DNA of 64,000 nucleotides from Nakazawaea peltata (GCA_001599355.1 BCGQ01000005.1:190222-254221); one strand, 5' to 3'; shown: positions 49,999 through 59,695, counted from the stretch's first letter. A program made the numbers and translations. The notes: generated from the letters alone by a model not told the origin.

Positions 49999-50131
49999 AA
50001 TTAAGTAGTGTACAAACCACATAATTCCGAAAATGGAAATCTTCGCTTTATAACCGTAGCAGTTTAAGAGTAGTTTAGTTTATAGAAGAAGGTGTATAGG
50101 AAGACCCCATAGAAGGACCAATTGCATCATA

Positions 50132-50473
50132 ATGACCTCAAATCCCAAACCGCCTGCTGTCCTTGTGAATGAAGCACTCGAAAGCATCAAAAAAGTAGTC
50201 AGTTTAGACACTGATAGTTCATTAGCAGACTTAAGTTTGCTTGAACAGTTGAATAACGAAGCCACACAGAGATATCGTGAGGTGCGATCAGAGATGGAGA
50301 AGTTCCAAACGTCCACTATTGCACCTACAAAAGACATCCAAGAGTCAGTCAAACTAATGGGTCCCAAATTGGACGAATTAGAATCCAAAGTGGACACTCT
50401 TCTACTGGTAGCGACCGAAATCGATGAATGGTCAAAAGAATTGCAGGTCAAAGTCAAACGATACTCTCGATAA
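50132..50473 (+). CDS. BLOC-1 subunit-like coiled-coil protein
   Basis: 113-residue helical protein. The C-terminal part, LDELESKVDTLLLVATEIDEWSKELQVKVK, resembles the conserved end of human BLOC1S2 (IEEQVASLEQAAYKLDAYSKKLE, recalled), and yeast Bli1 is also 113 residues. BLOC-1 in yeast acts in endosomal Rab5 down-regulation. The assignment is by pattern only and Bli1/Snn1-type members are alternatives. The stop lies 5 bp from the stop of convergent MSS1. ATG at 50132. Confidence 0.45.
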   Translation: MTSNPKPPAVLVNEALESIKKVVSLDTDSSLADLSLLEQLNNEATQRYREVRSEMEKFQTSTIAPTKDIQESVKLMGPKLDELESKVDTLLLVATEIDEWSKELQVKVKRYSR

Positions 50474-50478
50474 TTATG

Positions 50479-51996
50479 CTATTTACCTATACAGAAGCTT
50501 GAAAATACAACTCCGAGGATCTCCTCTATTCCCACTGTCTCTCCGGTGATTTTCCCAATACCTTCAATTGAATACCGTAGACTTTCTGATGCTAATACGA
50601 CATCTTCTCTCTTTCTGTAACGATGGAATTCTTCGAATCCGTAAAGTACATCGTTTATCAAGATATCTTGAGCTCTTTCTGAAATAGTTATAGGATCTGT
50701 CTTTTCTGTATCACTGATTACCTTGAATGACAGGGTAAGCTGTTGTAATAACTCTTGGATCCCGGTTCCCTCATGACAAGAAATCATTTGAACACTTTCA
50801 GGATCGATATCTAATGTAGCCCCTACTTTTTCAGCGACCAGTTTCAATTTCCCCAGATCTTCTAACAAGTCAATCTTGTTAATTACAACTACTGTATTAG
50901 TAATATTCTTTACCAATTTGAAATGCTTGAGTACATCTTCATCTACCTGGAGATTATCAGCTGGTAAAACTAACACTACTAAATCACCTGCAATGGATTT
51001 TGCTTTCAGTCTCTTAATACCTTCCAGCTCGATAACATCTGAAGACACCTCACGAATTCCAGCAGTGTCTCCAACTATCACCTTATAACCATTTATATCT
51101 AAAGGAATATCTATAGAATCACGAGTAGTTCCCGCAATGTCACTGACAATAGCAGCATCGGTATTGGCAATGCAATTCAAGAGGGAAGATTTCCCTGTAT
51201 TTGGAGGACCCAGCAAAATCAATTTTATACCTTTTAATAACACTTCTGATCTCTTTACTCTTTCAAGGTACAGACTTATCTCGGTCTCCAATTCTGTAAT
51301 TCTATCATTGACGTTATCAAACAACTCATTTATCTCATCTATATCATGATCTTCTCCAAAGTCAATAAGAGTAGTCATCATGGCCACCTGATTGACAATT
51401 TGGGCTCTCCAATTCTGGAATAACAGCTTTGTTTCTCCCTGCATTGATGAAAGGGCGCCAAGTCTCTGTGATTCTGTCTCGGCATCAATCATCTCTCTTA
51501 TTCCTTCAATTTCCGTCAAATCAAAACGGCCATTTTGGAAAGCTCTGCGAGAAAACTCACCATTTTCAGCATATCTGACAGGTAATTCTGGTGTATGTAA
51601 CGATTTTATAGCCTTTAAGACACTCTTCACAACAGCATTACCTCCATGAAGATGAAGTTCCAATAAATCTTCTCCAGTATATGACCTGGGTCCTTTGAAA
51701 AGTAGTACCAACAGCTCATCTAACACCAGTTGTTTCTCTGAATTTGACGGATCATACAATTTTCTCACTGCCGCTGTTCTTGGTGATGGTATTGGTTTCC
51801 CACGGCTCAATATAGAAAGAATCGAAGTCGAAGCCGGTCCCGATACCCTCACAACTCCTATAGCAGCTCTACCAGGCTTTGTTGAGAGCGCATAGATAGT
51901 CGGACTTTGGTAAACCGTGCTTGAAAATCTCACGCTTTTCCATGGCATCGTATTCACAAGCAGCCTTAAAGATCCGGTCACCTTTAAAAAACTCAT
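50479..51996 (-). CDS. MSS1: Mitochondrial tRNA-modifying GTPase (MnmE/GTPBP3)
   Basis: Mitochondrial partner of Mto1 making the 5-carboxymethylaminomethyl group on wobble U34. 505 residues with an Arg/Ser-rich targeting N-terminus. TrmE-N has YALSTKPGRAAIGVVRVSG and PRSYTGEDLLELHLHGG. The G domain shows LGPPNTGKSSLLN, IAGTTRDS, DTAGIRE and NKID; the end is CIGK. CTG codons occur in the conserved LDExLVLLF region. ATG at 51994-51996. The 335-bp spacer to the IND1 start is a divergent promoter of two mitochondrial genes. Confidence 0.94.
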   Translation of the reverse strand: MSFLKVTGSLRLLVNTMPWKSVRFSSTVYQSPTIYALSTKPGRAAIGVVRVSGPASTSILSILSRGKPIPSPRTAAVRKLYDPSNSEKQLVLDELLVLLFKGPRSYTGEDLLELHLHGGNAVVKSVLKAIKSLHTPELPVRYAENGEFSRRAFQNGRFDLTEIEGIREMIDAETESQRLGALSSMQGETKLLFQNWRAQIVNQVAMMTTLIDFGEDHDIDEINELFDNVNDRITELETEISLYLERVKRSEVLLKGIKLILLGPPNTGKSSLLNCIANTDAAIVSDIAGTTRDSIDIPLDINGYKVIVGDTAGIREVSSDVIELEGIKRLKAKSIAGDLVVLVLPADNLQVDEDVLKHFKLVKNITNTVVVINKIDLLEDLGKLKLVAEKVGATLDIDPESVQMISCHEGTGIQELLQQLTLSFKVISDTEKTDPITISERAQDILINDVLYGFEEFHRYRKREDVVLASESLRYSIEGIGKITGETVGIEEILGVVFSSFCIGK

Positions 51997-52331
51997 ATCC
52001 AGTCTCCTGCACCCTTATACAGCTCTTCCATCTATCTCATCGCTTAAATTTCAAAGTGCTTCGAGACCTCTTCGAGCTACCTTAAAAGTTGTAATTTGCT
52101 CTTAATGATTTTCCATCCTGCCAGTTTTGAGTATTATGATTTGAGAGAAGGAAGTGGGGCAAGAGTAAAGGCGAAGTCTGTAAGGAGTGGTATTGTGATC
52201 ATATTTGCTGTTATCAAGGTATCAGAAGTGGTTAAGATCAATTATCATTTATCAGGTGAGACAGAGAGTTGGATTAGCTGAGGGCGCTAAATATCCACCA
52301 TATTATAAGCTTAAAGCGGGAGATAGAGGAG
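51997..52331. other. Divergent promoter, MSS1 and IND1
   Basis: 335-bp spacer. Open frames here (for example 52096-52281) have no recognisable content. It likely carries both promoters. Confidence 0.55.
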
Positions 52332-53280
52332 ATGAACGTCATTAGGAGACAATTTAGTACGAGTATACGCCTTCTAGGGCATGAAAATCCATTGGTATGC
52401 AATGTTATGATTCAGTTGAGTATTTGAGTATTTCCATCAATGTACTAACCAGAAGTTTCAGGGTCTTGCCAGACCTTCCCCACAATCTTCCAAATTAAAT
52501 GTGAGGAAAAGAATAAATGGTGTAAAGAAGATAGTGGTCGTGGCCTCAGGGAAGGGGGGAGTTGGAAAAAGCACAGTTGCAACAAATCTTGCTATTCTGC
52601 TTAAAGACTTGGGCTATAAAACTGGAATTTTGGATACCGACCTTTTCGGTCCTTCTATACCCAAGTTGTTGAATCTTCAAGGGGTTCCAAGAGTTACTGA
52701 AAATGAGGGGAGATTATTGCCATTGAGTAACTATGGATTAAAACTGATGTCGATGGGATTTTTGATTCCTTCTGAATCCAATGCGGTCGTATGGCGTGGT
52801 TTGATGGTTACAAAGGTTTTACAACAGTTGTTGTTCGATGTAGAGTGGGGTGATTTGGATATTTTGGTCGTGGACACCCCACCAGGAACTGGGGACACCC
52901 AGCTTACGTTAAGCCAACAACTCAAAATAGACGGAGCAGTCATAGTTTCGACCCCACAAGACATTGCTTTAATAGATCTGAAGAAAGGTGTGACTATGTT
53001 CAACAAGGTGCAGATTCCAATTTTGGGACTTGTCCAGAACATGAGCTACTACCACTGCCCTAACTGCCATCATGAGTCTCATATTTTTGCAGGGGCCAAA
53101 GAAGGGGTAAATGGTATCGAGAACACAGAATTATTGGGACAGATCCCTCTCAATGAAGTCATATGTTCACAATCTGATAAGGGTACCCCTGTGACAGTCT
53201 CCCATGCCGAGTCACCTATAGCTGCTCCTTATGTCGACATTCTGAAAAAGGTATTGGAGAAACTAAAAATTGGGGGTTAA
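52332..53280 (+). CDS. IND1: Mitochondrial P-loop Fe-S ATPase Ind1, two exons
   Basis: Mrp/NBP35-type ATPase that delivers Fe-S clusters to complex I (NUBPL in humans). Exon 1 is 52332-52394, the intron 52395-52461, exon 2 52462-53280, together 293 residues. Splicing gives MNVIRRQFSTSIRLLGHENP joined to LGLARPSPQSSKL: a presequence and the HENPLGL motif of Ind1 proteins. Walker A-like GKGGVGKST is at 51-59, with PPGTGDTQL and the Fe-S CPNCHHESHIF motif. The unspliced frame starting at GTG 52501 lacks the presequence. S. cerevisiae lacks Ind1 and complex I. Cytosolic Cfd1/Nbp35 are excluded by HENPLGL and YHCPNC. Confidence 0.93.
52395..52461 (+). other. IND1 spliceosomal intron
   Basis: 67-bp phase-0 intron. 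5' splice site GTATGC (52395-52400), branch site TACTAAC (52443-52449), acceptor CAG ending 52461. 67 is not a multiple of three, so retention frameshifts the product. Confidence 0.92.
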
Positions 53281-53398
53281 TACAAGGGAAAAAAATACGA
53301 AAAAGAGGGATGGAATCAGTTTTGTGTAAGCAGTCAAAGGAAGTGTAATAATCTGGTTATTATTAATTTAATTATTTGAAGTTCATCTAATTGTAGTG

Positions 53399-54427
53399 AT
53401 GTTGCTAAGGACCATGTTCTGGTATCTTTGGATATTTTGTCTTCAATATCTGTTGGCAAATGGTATTAAGTACGACTCTTCTTATTTGGATGCAAATTAT
53501 ATCCAGAAACTTTCCCAGGCATTTCCTGGTATCGAAATTCGTTCATTTATCTCTCCATTAGTATCGAGTTCTTTAAATGGTCCTCCTTTGTCGAAAAGAG
53601 AGAATTCTAATTTGGGATCGGGTGCCGAAGCCAATTTTTTCGATTTCTTGAAACCATCCAAAGACTGTGACGATGCTGACGATAACTACCATTGGCCTCA
53701 TAAAATCGTGTATGTGAAGTTTGGTGTCGATTCAGCTAGTGACCCTTCCAAGATCATTACAAGATCAATTGATGCTCCCTCACAAGATATTGTAAGAAGT
53801 CAGGGATCAATTAGGAAATGGCTCGTCAATATTCTTGATGATTGCGAAGAACAAAAAGGCCCATTCGATGACATCTACAATCAAGAAGGAAGAATCATAT
53901 TCATCGCTTTCACAAATGACCTGAACCAGACAGAGCAGTCTCTACAAGAATTTATCAAAGACTCGTCTCGTGTTTCAGAACTCGAACAGAACAAAGTCTA
54001 TGTGACAGTGGACCTGAACCTAAAACTGATACCATATGCTCAATTGAGGTCTAATGATACTCAGGTAAGGGTCGCTACTTCTTTGAGAGAATCTACAAGG
54101 ATGTTACTTGGTAATTCTGATTCTGAATGTGATCAGGACTGGGAGATGGATCTGACTTACCATGACAAGCCAGTTGACTGTGATAGGTTCATCTATATCG
54201 CATGGAATGCCACATTGCCTGCTTCAGATTCAAACTTCAAGCAGTTCACAACCAATTCAACTCTACAAGGTCAAAACTTAAGTGAACTGGCGTCAAATAA
54301 ATCTCCTTTGAGATTTAACCCTGAGCCTTTGTGGATGTCTAAAATCTATTCTAATAACGCGCTGACGCTCACCAAATTTGCTACGTGGTACTCAATAATA
54401 CTGATGCCAATTTTACTTCTTATATAG
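53399..54427 (+). CDS. Predicted GPI-anchored secreted protein 4
   Basis: 342 residues from the ATG at 53399 (a GTG lies directly before it). Signal peptide-like N-terminus (MFWYLWIFCLQYLLANG), a PLSKREN sequence with a Kex2-type Lys-Arg, Cys residues that could form disulfides (DDCEEQKG, SECDQDW, PVDCDRF), NxT/S glycosylation sites and a C-terminal hydrophobic tail with ALTLTKFATWYSIILM. With CTG as Ala, the tail reads SNNAATLTKF, a good GPI omega context. Homology to the 48717 ORF covers a short block. No known family recognised. Confidence 0.55.
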   Translation: MLLRTMFWYLWIFCLQYLLANGIKYDSSYLDANYIQKLSQAFPGIEIRSFISPLVSSSLNGPPLSKRENSNLGSGAEANFFDFLKPSKDCDDADDNYHWPHKIVYVKFGVDSASDPSKIITRSIDAPSQDIVRSQGSIRKWLVNILDDCEEQKGPFDDIYNQEGRIIFIAFTNDLNQTEQSLQEFIKDSSRVSELEQNKVYVTVDLNLKLIPYAQLRSNDTQVRVATSLRESTRMLLGNSDSECDQDWEMDLTYHDKPVDCDRFIYIAWNATLPASDSNFKQFTTNSTLQGQNLSELASNKSPLRFNPEPLWMSKIYSNNALTLTKFATWYSIILMPILLLI

Positions 54428-54594
54428 AATTCTGCAATATTTCCAATAAATGTTCATAATATAGTTCCATGAGAGACCTCTCACCCATATCACCCCAATA
54501 TTGGACCCTTTGATCGACTTTTAAATAACATTAGAAATTGACAGCGCATTGTGCAAATGTAATCTAAAAAAATGCAACAAGTGATTGCGTTTTG

Positions 54595-54702
54595 GCTCCC
54601 GTGGCGCAGAGGTTAGCGCTTCGTGCTTATAGGTGTTTTAAATCTATCTTTAAATTCGTGTGAGGAACGCGATGGTCGCGGGTTCAATCCCCGCCGGGAG
54701 CA
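54595..54702 (+). tRNA. tRNA-Ile(UAU) with intron
   Basis: Acceptor 5' GCTCCCG pairs with CGGGAGC, and A54702 is the discriminator. D-arm GGCGCAGAGGTTAGCGC, anticodon loop CTTATA-A with anticodon TAT, T-arm GCGGGTTCAATCCCCGC. The intron is about 54632-54666 (35 bases) after position 37; mature length about 73. Anticodon and intron position match S. cerevisiae tRNA-Ile(UAU), which is also intron-containing. A T-run (54717-54724) serves as the pol III terminator. Confidence 0.93.
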
Positions 54703-54716
54703 CTTTCAACAAAACG

Positions 54717-54724
54717 TTTTTTTT
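54717..54724 (+). terminator. Pol III T-run after tRNA-Ile
   Basis: Eight consecutive T, 15 bases after the tRNA end. Another longer T-rich stretch follows at 54729-54746. Confidence 0.8.
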
Positions 54725-54848
54725 GCTGAATTTTTGTTTTTTTTATAGAAAATAATAATTTGCTGAACTGCATCCCTTTCTTCTACTCTACTTCAACCTG
54801 AAGAATATCAATTATTATTAAGGTAATATAAATAAGAAAAATCAAGTA

Positions 54849-56330
54849 CTATGGGGTACTATTAGCTCTGCTAGATTCGGCACCCAACTTCTCGGCGAAC
54901 TCTTCTGGGACAAACACATCTTCTTCCAAATAGTAGTTGGTCTCTTGGACATAGTAACGGATGACAATAATCATACATGGAAGAGCTGCAATGTAGATGG
55001 AGAACCAAAGAGCATACATGGATGTGAATGATATGGAAGTAGCGTTTACACCATATGCAAGGGCAATACCAGCAGCTTGGCAAGCGGGAATTAACCCAGA
55101 ATAGGCACCAACCTTCTTTGGATCATTAGACAACGTTCCGATAAGCCACAATCTGTAATTCAAATACCCACCAAAAGCTAGACCTGAACATACGTACCAG
55201 ATAAATGGACCAGCAAAACGTTTCTCGGTCCAGTCAATACCAAGCTTTACACCATTTACTCTGTCAAATGTTGTAGATTTACCCCAAGAACCGTACATGG
55301 AAAAGAAACCAATAAACCATGCGAGTACGAAGACATAAATCCAGGTTAAGCCATAGTAAGCTCTTTGTTTTCTGGTTTTGGTGGACCAATCCAAAATAGA
55401 CTTCAAGATAAAGGCACCTGGAATCTGGAATAGCCAGTACATCATGTTGGCCAAAGCTTTGGTTCTAGTATTGAAAATAAAAGAACCTGTGGTCGTGGTT
55501 GGAGCAAGCATAGCTTCACAGACGAACATTGGCAAGATCATGAGCAAAATTGCGGGTTCTTTAAAAGCATTTCCAAGAGCTTCCATCTCTTCTTTGAAAG
55601 TTCTTTTCTTGAAAATTGCAATCTTGCTTCCATCTTTTCTACGAACGTCCTTTGGATCAGCTAAGAAGAATGACATGAAGAAACCGATAAATGTAATGAT
55701 GATGAAAATCAAAAAAAGGTACCAATGAGCTGGTTGAGTACTGCTAATTTGGTCTTTACTGATACACAAACCAATCATCGAACCAATAACGGCTCCAGAT
55801 TTGATAATAGCCCAATTACAAGCAACATAGAAACCTCTCTCATTCTCCTTGGAGTAACAAGTGACCAAATAGTTTTGGACACTCCAAAGGAAACCAAACA
55901 ACAAACCTGCACCGACACCACTGACAAAGTAAAGGTAGTATTTTGCAGATTCGGACTCAACTGCTCCATAAAACCAGAAACCACTGATATACATAGGATA
56001 AGAAATAGCTCCAAGAGCCATACAGATTTTAGGTCCGAGAACGTTCAAGACCAAACCACCCGCAAAGGAGGAAAGAATCCAAAGAGCATTACCAATTGCA
56101 GTAGTAATGTCTGTATTATGAGAATAATCGAGAACATTGTGCTCTCCATATGTTCTTAAACCGTTGATAGTAACATAAAGACCAGCCGTACATGCGACGA
56201 TGATGGAACACCAAATCATCTGAATTTCGGCTGTCTTGAAGAAGCTGTATGAGCCATTAGAAGGAATCTCGCTAATTGAGGCATCAGTGGATTTTACACC
56301 AACCAATTCAGCTTCTTTTTCTTGGGACAT
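54849..56330 (-). CDS. UNC93/DUF895-like MFS transporter
   Basis: 493-residue polytopic protein (about 11-12 membrane segments) of the UNC93-like branch. Features: AEIQMIWCSIIVACTAGLYVTINGLRTYG near the N-terminus, NALWILSSFAGGLVLNVLGPK, and FLWSVQNYLVTCYSKENERGF, all typical of the fungal DUF895 membrane proteins. Substrate unknown. I set the ATG at 56328-56330; an in-frame TTG further upstream is unlikely. It is divergent from the oxygenase pair through a 440-bp promoter. Confidence 0.85.
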   Translation of the reverse strand: MSQEKEAELVGVKSTDASISEIPSNGSYSFFKTAEIQMIWCSIIVACTAGLYVTINGLRTYGEHNVLDYSHNTDITTAIGNALWILSSFAGGLVLNVLGPKICMALGAISYPMYISGFWFYGAVESESAKYYLYFVSGVGAGLLFGFLWSVQNYLVTCYSKENERGFYVACNWAIIKSGAVIGSMIGLCISKDQISSTQPAHWYLFLIFIIITFIGFFMSFFLADPKDVRRKDGSKIAIFKKRTFKEEMEALGNAFKEPAILLMILPMFVCEAMLAPTTTTGSFIFNTRTKALANMMYWLFQIPGAFILKSILDWSTKTRKQRAYYGLTWIYVFVLAWFIGFFSMYGSWGKSTTFDRVNGVKLGIDWTEKRFAGPFIWYVCSGLAFGGYLNYRLWLIGTLSNDPKKVGAYSGLIPACQAAGIALAYGVNATSISFTSMYALWFSIYIAALPCMIIVIRYYVQETNYYLEEDVFVPEEFAEKLGAESSRANSTP

Positions 56331-56770
56331 TTTATTCAATGCGAGAATTACAGTTTTCTTAGTCTAACGCTATTCATTTTAGAAAACAGTCGTGGGATTT
56401 GACAATTGTATATGTATATATTGAAGATCCTTATCGCATCCAAAGGCCGTGAAATTTAGAAAAGAGGAGTTTACGCGCCCCCTTACCAAATATTATCGCC
56501 GGTGATACTTCGTCAAAGGGATGCAAATGCATCTGATATGCGCTTGCAGATGATTTTTTCTCTTTAGTTAGTTAAGGCCAAGCCTTCGGTATTGCCCGTG
56601 TTTTCTGCCTTAGACAGATCGGCAAACCTCATCAAATTCCCTTTTAGGAAATTTGCATCAAGATAAGAAAAACAGACAGGATTTGATTGAGTCTTGATGC
56701 TTTTATATAACAAGGGTCCTTGTGATGCCGCAATAGAGATAGGGCATTTGAGTCAAGAAGATATACTAAG
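56331..56770. promoter_or_regulatory. Divergent promoter with GATA sites
   Basis: Shared region of the transporter and first oxygenase. It contains CTTATC (56430-56435) and GATAAG (56662-56667), GATA-factor cores linked to nitrogen regulation in yeasts, and a near-palindromic TATCGCCGGTGATA near 56495-56510. A TATA-like element near 56405 fits the transporter. Regulation is inferred. Confidence 0.45.
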
Positions 56771-57856
56771 ATGGCAGCCTCTGCAGTTGACAACAGTAGT
56801 ACCGTTTTCACTTTAGATAACGGTACTGTGATTCACACTAAGAGTGCCGTTTCTATTGAGGAGGATTTCGATTCTATCCCAATTGTTGATTTGGCTGGAA
56901 TGTATAGTGATGATAAGAATGAACGCATTAAGGTAGCAAAAGAATTATTCCAAGCCTGTTCGAAGGTTGGATTTTTTTATGCCAAGAACCATGGCATTCC
57001 TTCCCTGATTACAGAGAAGACATTTGAAACTTCTAAGAAATTTTTCAGTACATTTACTCTTGAAGAGAAGATGAAGGTATACACTGGCTTGTTGCCTGAT
57101 AGTGTTTATCAAGGATATTTCCCTCTTGGTGTGTTCAATAAAGGAAACACCAAGCTCAATGACTTGTATGAACTGTTCAATTTCACTTATGAGAAGGAGT
57201 ATGATCCTCTCAACCCTGGTCCATCTGGAGATGGTGAAGATAGTCGCAAGAGTCATAACCTATGGCCTGAGGATAAAGAGGACTGGTTTAAGCCTCAAAT
57301 GATGGGATATTTGGGGGAGTGTTTAAAAGTAGCTCGTAAATTGATCAGAATTGTAGCTTTGGCTCTTGATATAGAGGAGGATTACTTCGATGAGGCAGTC
57401 ACTAGTCCTGCACTGAGTGCCAGAATTATTAGATATCCAGTTCAGACTGCAACTGAAGAGGAACAGAACGGAATTGGCGCTCATACTGATTTTGAGATCT
57501 TTACTTTGGTAAACCCAGGTAAAGCTTCGGGTTTACAAGTTCTCAACAAAAGTGGTACCTGGATCAAAGCTCCTCCTATTGAGGACTACTTGATTGTCAA
57601 TGTCGCTGATTGTCTTATGAGACTTACTAATGACAAATTTGTTTCTACAGTTCACAGAGTCGTCAATGTTTCTGGAGAAGAAAGATACTCAATTCCATTC
57701 TTCTTCGGGTTGAACCCCTCTTTCGTATTGAATACACTTCCTACTTGCGTTGATGAAGATCATCCCGCCAAATATCCAGTCACAACTGTCAAAGAATATT
57801 TAGTCTGGAGGGCACAGGTCGCCAAGAGTAGAAATACCAACAAGAAAGTGATATAG
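56771..57856 (+). CDS. 2OG-Fe(II) oxygenase, tandem copy 1
   Basis: 361-residue non-haem Fe(II)/2-oxoglutarate oxygenase of the isopenicillin-N-synthase-like type. IPIVDLAGMYSDDKNERIK and VGFFYAKNHGIP match DIOX_N. Catalytic residues: H238 and D240 (HTDFE), distal H295 in VHRV, and R about 304 in RYSIPFF (RxS). Its closest relative is the next gene (about 75-80% identical by eye), so this is a recent tandem duplication. ATG at 56771. Substrate unknown; the neighbouring transporter suggests uptake or export of the same compound. Confidence 0.88.
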   Translation: MAASAVDNSSTVFTLDNGTVIHTKSAVSIEEDFDSIPIVDLAGMYSDDKNERIKVAKELFQACSKVGFFYAKNHGIPSLITEKTFETSKKFFSTFTLEEKMKVYTGLLPDSVYQGYFPLGVFNKGNTKLNDLYELFNFTYEKEYDPLNPGPSGDGEDSRKSHNLWPEDKEDWFKPQMMGYLGECLKVARKLIRIVALALDIEEDYFDEAVTSPALSARIIRYPVQTATEEEQNGIGAHTDFEIFTLVNPGKASGLQVLNKSGTWIKAPPIEDYLIVNVADCLMRLTNDKFVSTVHRVVNVSGEERYSIPFFFGLNPSFVLNTLPTCVDEDHPAKYPVTTVKEYLVWRAQVAKSRNTNKKVI

Positions 57857-58318
57857 TTCAATTATTTATTTGGATTTATTTAACCGTAAGCCTGTATAAC
57901 GTACCATAAACAGATATTCAACCTCAAGGGTCTCCTAGTTGTAGGCCAGTGCTACTGTTTTATGCCATATCGGCCAAATGGAGAGCGATGCCCGCATAAT
58001 TGGGGGTTTTTTTGCTACCTGCAGATCCCCTTATCAATGCGGCCTAAAAGACCGACTCCCCACCGCGCAGCGCTTAAAGTCTCAAATCTTTTATCTCTAG
58101 TCTGCACGGCTAAGGCACGCACAATTTGAAGCCGACGGCAAAACTTTAGGAAAGCGCATTTCACCCAAGAGGGAGATCGCATCGGCAAAAAAAAGTTGAA
58201 AGAAAAGGGGGTGGCATCTGGGTAGTTCCGAAGCTTAATATGCAGGGAAATAGATATATAGTTAATGGATTCTGGTCCAAAAAATAGGACTATTGAAGAG
58301 TATATCATTCTTGACAAT
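57857..58318. promoter_or_regulatory. Spacer between tandem oxygenases
   Basis: 462 bp. A CTTATC core (58030-58035) and an A-run are visible. The Ser-rich 5' frame 58265-58318 belongs to the alternative start of the next gene. No other gene seen. Confidence 0.5.
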
Positions 58319-59386
58319 ATGACGACCGAGACCGTAGCAAAAAATAACGTAATCACTTTGGATAATGGTACCGTAGTCCAGACTAATGGAGCCGGATCCA
58401 TTGAGGAAGACTTCGACTCGATTCCAATTGTTGATTTAGCTGGGATGTACAGTGACGATAAAAATGAACGTATTAAAGTTGCAAAGGATTTGTTTGAAGC
58501 TTGTTCAAAGGTAGGATTTTTCTATGCGAAAAATCATGGTATCCCTTCTCTGGTTACCGAAAAGACATTTGAGACATCTAAGAAATTTTTCCATAGTTTG
58601 GAAATTGAAGAAAAGATGAAGGTACACACTGGATTGTTGCCAGATAGTGAATACCAAGGTTATCACCCTATGGGTGTTTACAACAAGGGAAATACCAAGC
58701 TTAACGATTTATATGAACTGTACAACTTCACTTACGAGAGAGAATATGATCCGCTCAAGCCTGGTCCATCTGAAGACTACCGTCAATTCCAAAACCTTTG
58801 GCCGGAATTGGAAGGCGATTGGTTCAAACCTCAGATGATGGAGTACTTAGGAGCATGTTTGAATGTTGCTCGTAGATTGATTAGAACTGTTGCTTTAGCT
58901 CTTGATTTGGACGAGGATTACTTCGATGATGCAGTTACTTACCCTGCTCTGTGTGCTAGAATTTTACATTATCCTGTCCAAGAAGCTGCTGAAGAAGATC
59001 AGAATGGTATTGGTGCTCATACTGATTTTGAGATCTTTACTTTGGTAAACCCAGGCAAAATCTCAGGTTTACAAGTTCTCAACAAAAGTGGAACATGGAT
59101 CAAGGCTCCTCCTATTGAGGACTACTTGATCGTCAATGTAGCTGATTGTCTTATGAGACTCACAAATGACAAATTTGTCTCCACTATCCATAGAGTTGTC
59201 AATGTTTCCGGTGAACAAAGATACTCGATCCCATTCTTTTTCGGATTGAACCCCTCATATGTATTAAATCCTCTTCCTACATGTGTTGATGAAGAACATC
59301 CACCAAAGTACCCAGTCACCACAGTCAGGGAGTATTTGATCTGGAGAGCCCAAGTCGCCAAGAGTAGAAACACTGTCACCCCCTAA
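58319..59386 (+). CDS. 2OG-Fe(II) oxygenase, tandem copy 2
   Basis: 355 residues from the ATG at 58319, where MTTETVAKNNVITLDNGTV lines up with the first copy (MAASAVDNSSTVFTLDNGTV). The 58265 ATG adds 18 residues without counterpart. All catalytic motifs are kept (HTDFE, IHRVVNVSGEQRYSIPFF). It diverges from copy 1 mostly in the N-terminal third, around YHPMGVYNKG and SEDYRQFQ. A shift in substrate specificity is possible but not shown by this sequence. Confidence 0.87.
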   Translation: MTTETVAKNNVITLDNGTVVQTNGAGSIEEDFDSIPIVDLAGMYSDDKNERIKVAKDLFEACSKVGFFYAKNHGIPSLVTEKTFETSKKFFHSLEIEEKMKVHTGLLPDSEYQGYHPMGVYNKGNTKLNDLYELYNFTYEREYDPLKPGPSEDYRQFQNLWPELEGDWFKPQMMEYLGACLNVARRLIRTVALALDLDEDYFDDAVTYPALCARILHYPVQEAAEEDQNGIGAHTDFEIFTLVNPGKISGLQVLNKSGTWIKAPPIEDYLIVNVADCLMRLTNDKFVSTIHRVVNVSGEQRYSIPFFFGLNPSYVLNPLPTCVDEEHPPKYPVTTVREYLIWRAQVAKSRNTVTP

Positions 59387-59695
59387 ATAACTTAATCACA
59401 TGCCACTACATTATCCCCTTAATATCGCATACTCTTTCCCTTCCCTTAGTCATGTGCGCTCATGCATGTAATATTTGTTATCTCGATTAGGATATTTTTT
59501 CCTTTCTTCACATGCAAGAGTGGATCTACAAGGTGGGGAAACCGCACCGCAAGCTTGGATAAAATCAGTAGGCTACTTGGTCGCATGAACAATATCTGTT
59601 GGGTAGGTTGTGATTTTGGGTTTAATTTATCTTTTAAGGGGTCAAAATGATGCACAAGATATATTGAATATATTTTTAAAATCAACTTAGTAATA
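59387..59695. other. Convergent spacer
   Basis: 309 bp between the second oxygenase and the DUF3074 gene. Pyrimidine-rich DNA at about 59400-59440. No gene seen. Confidence 0.55.
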
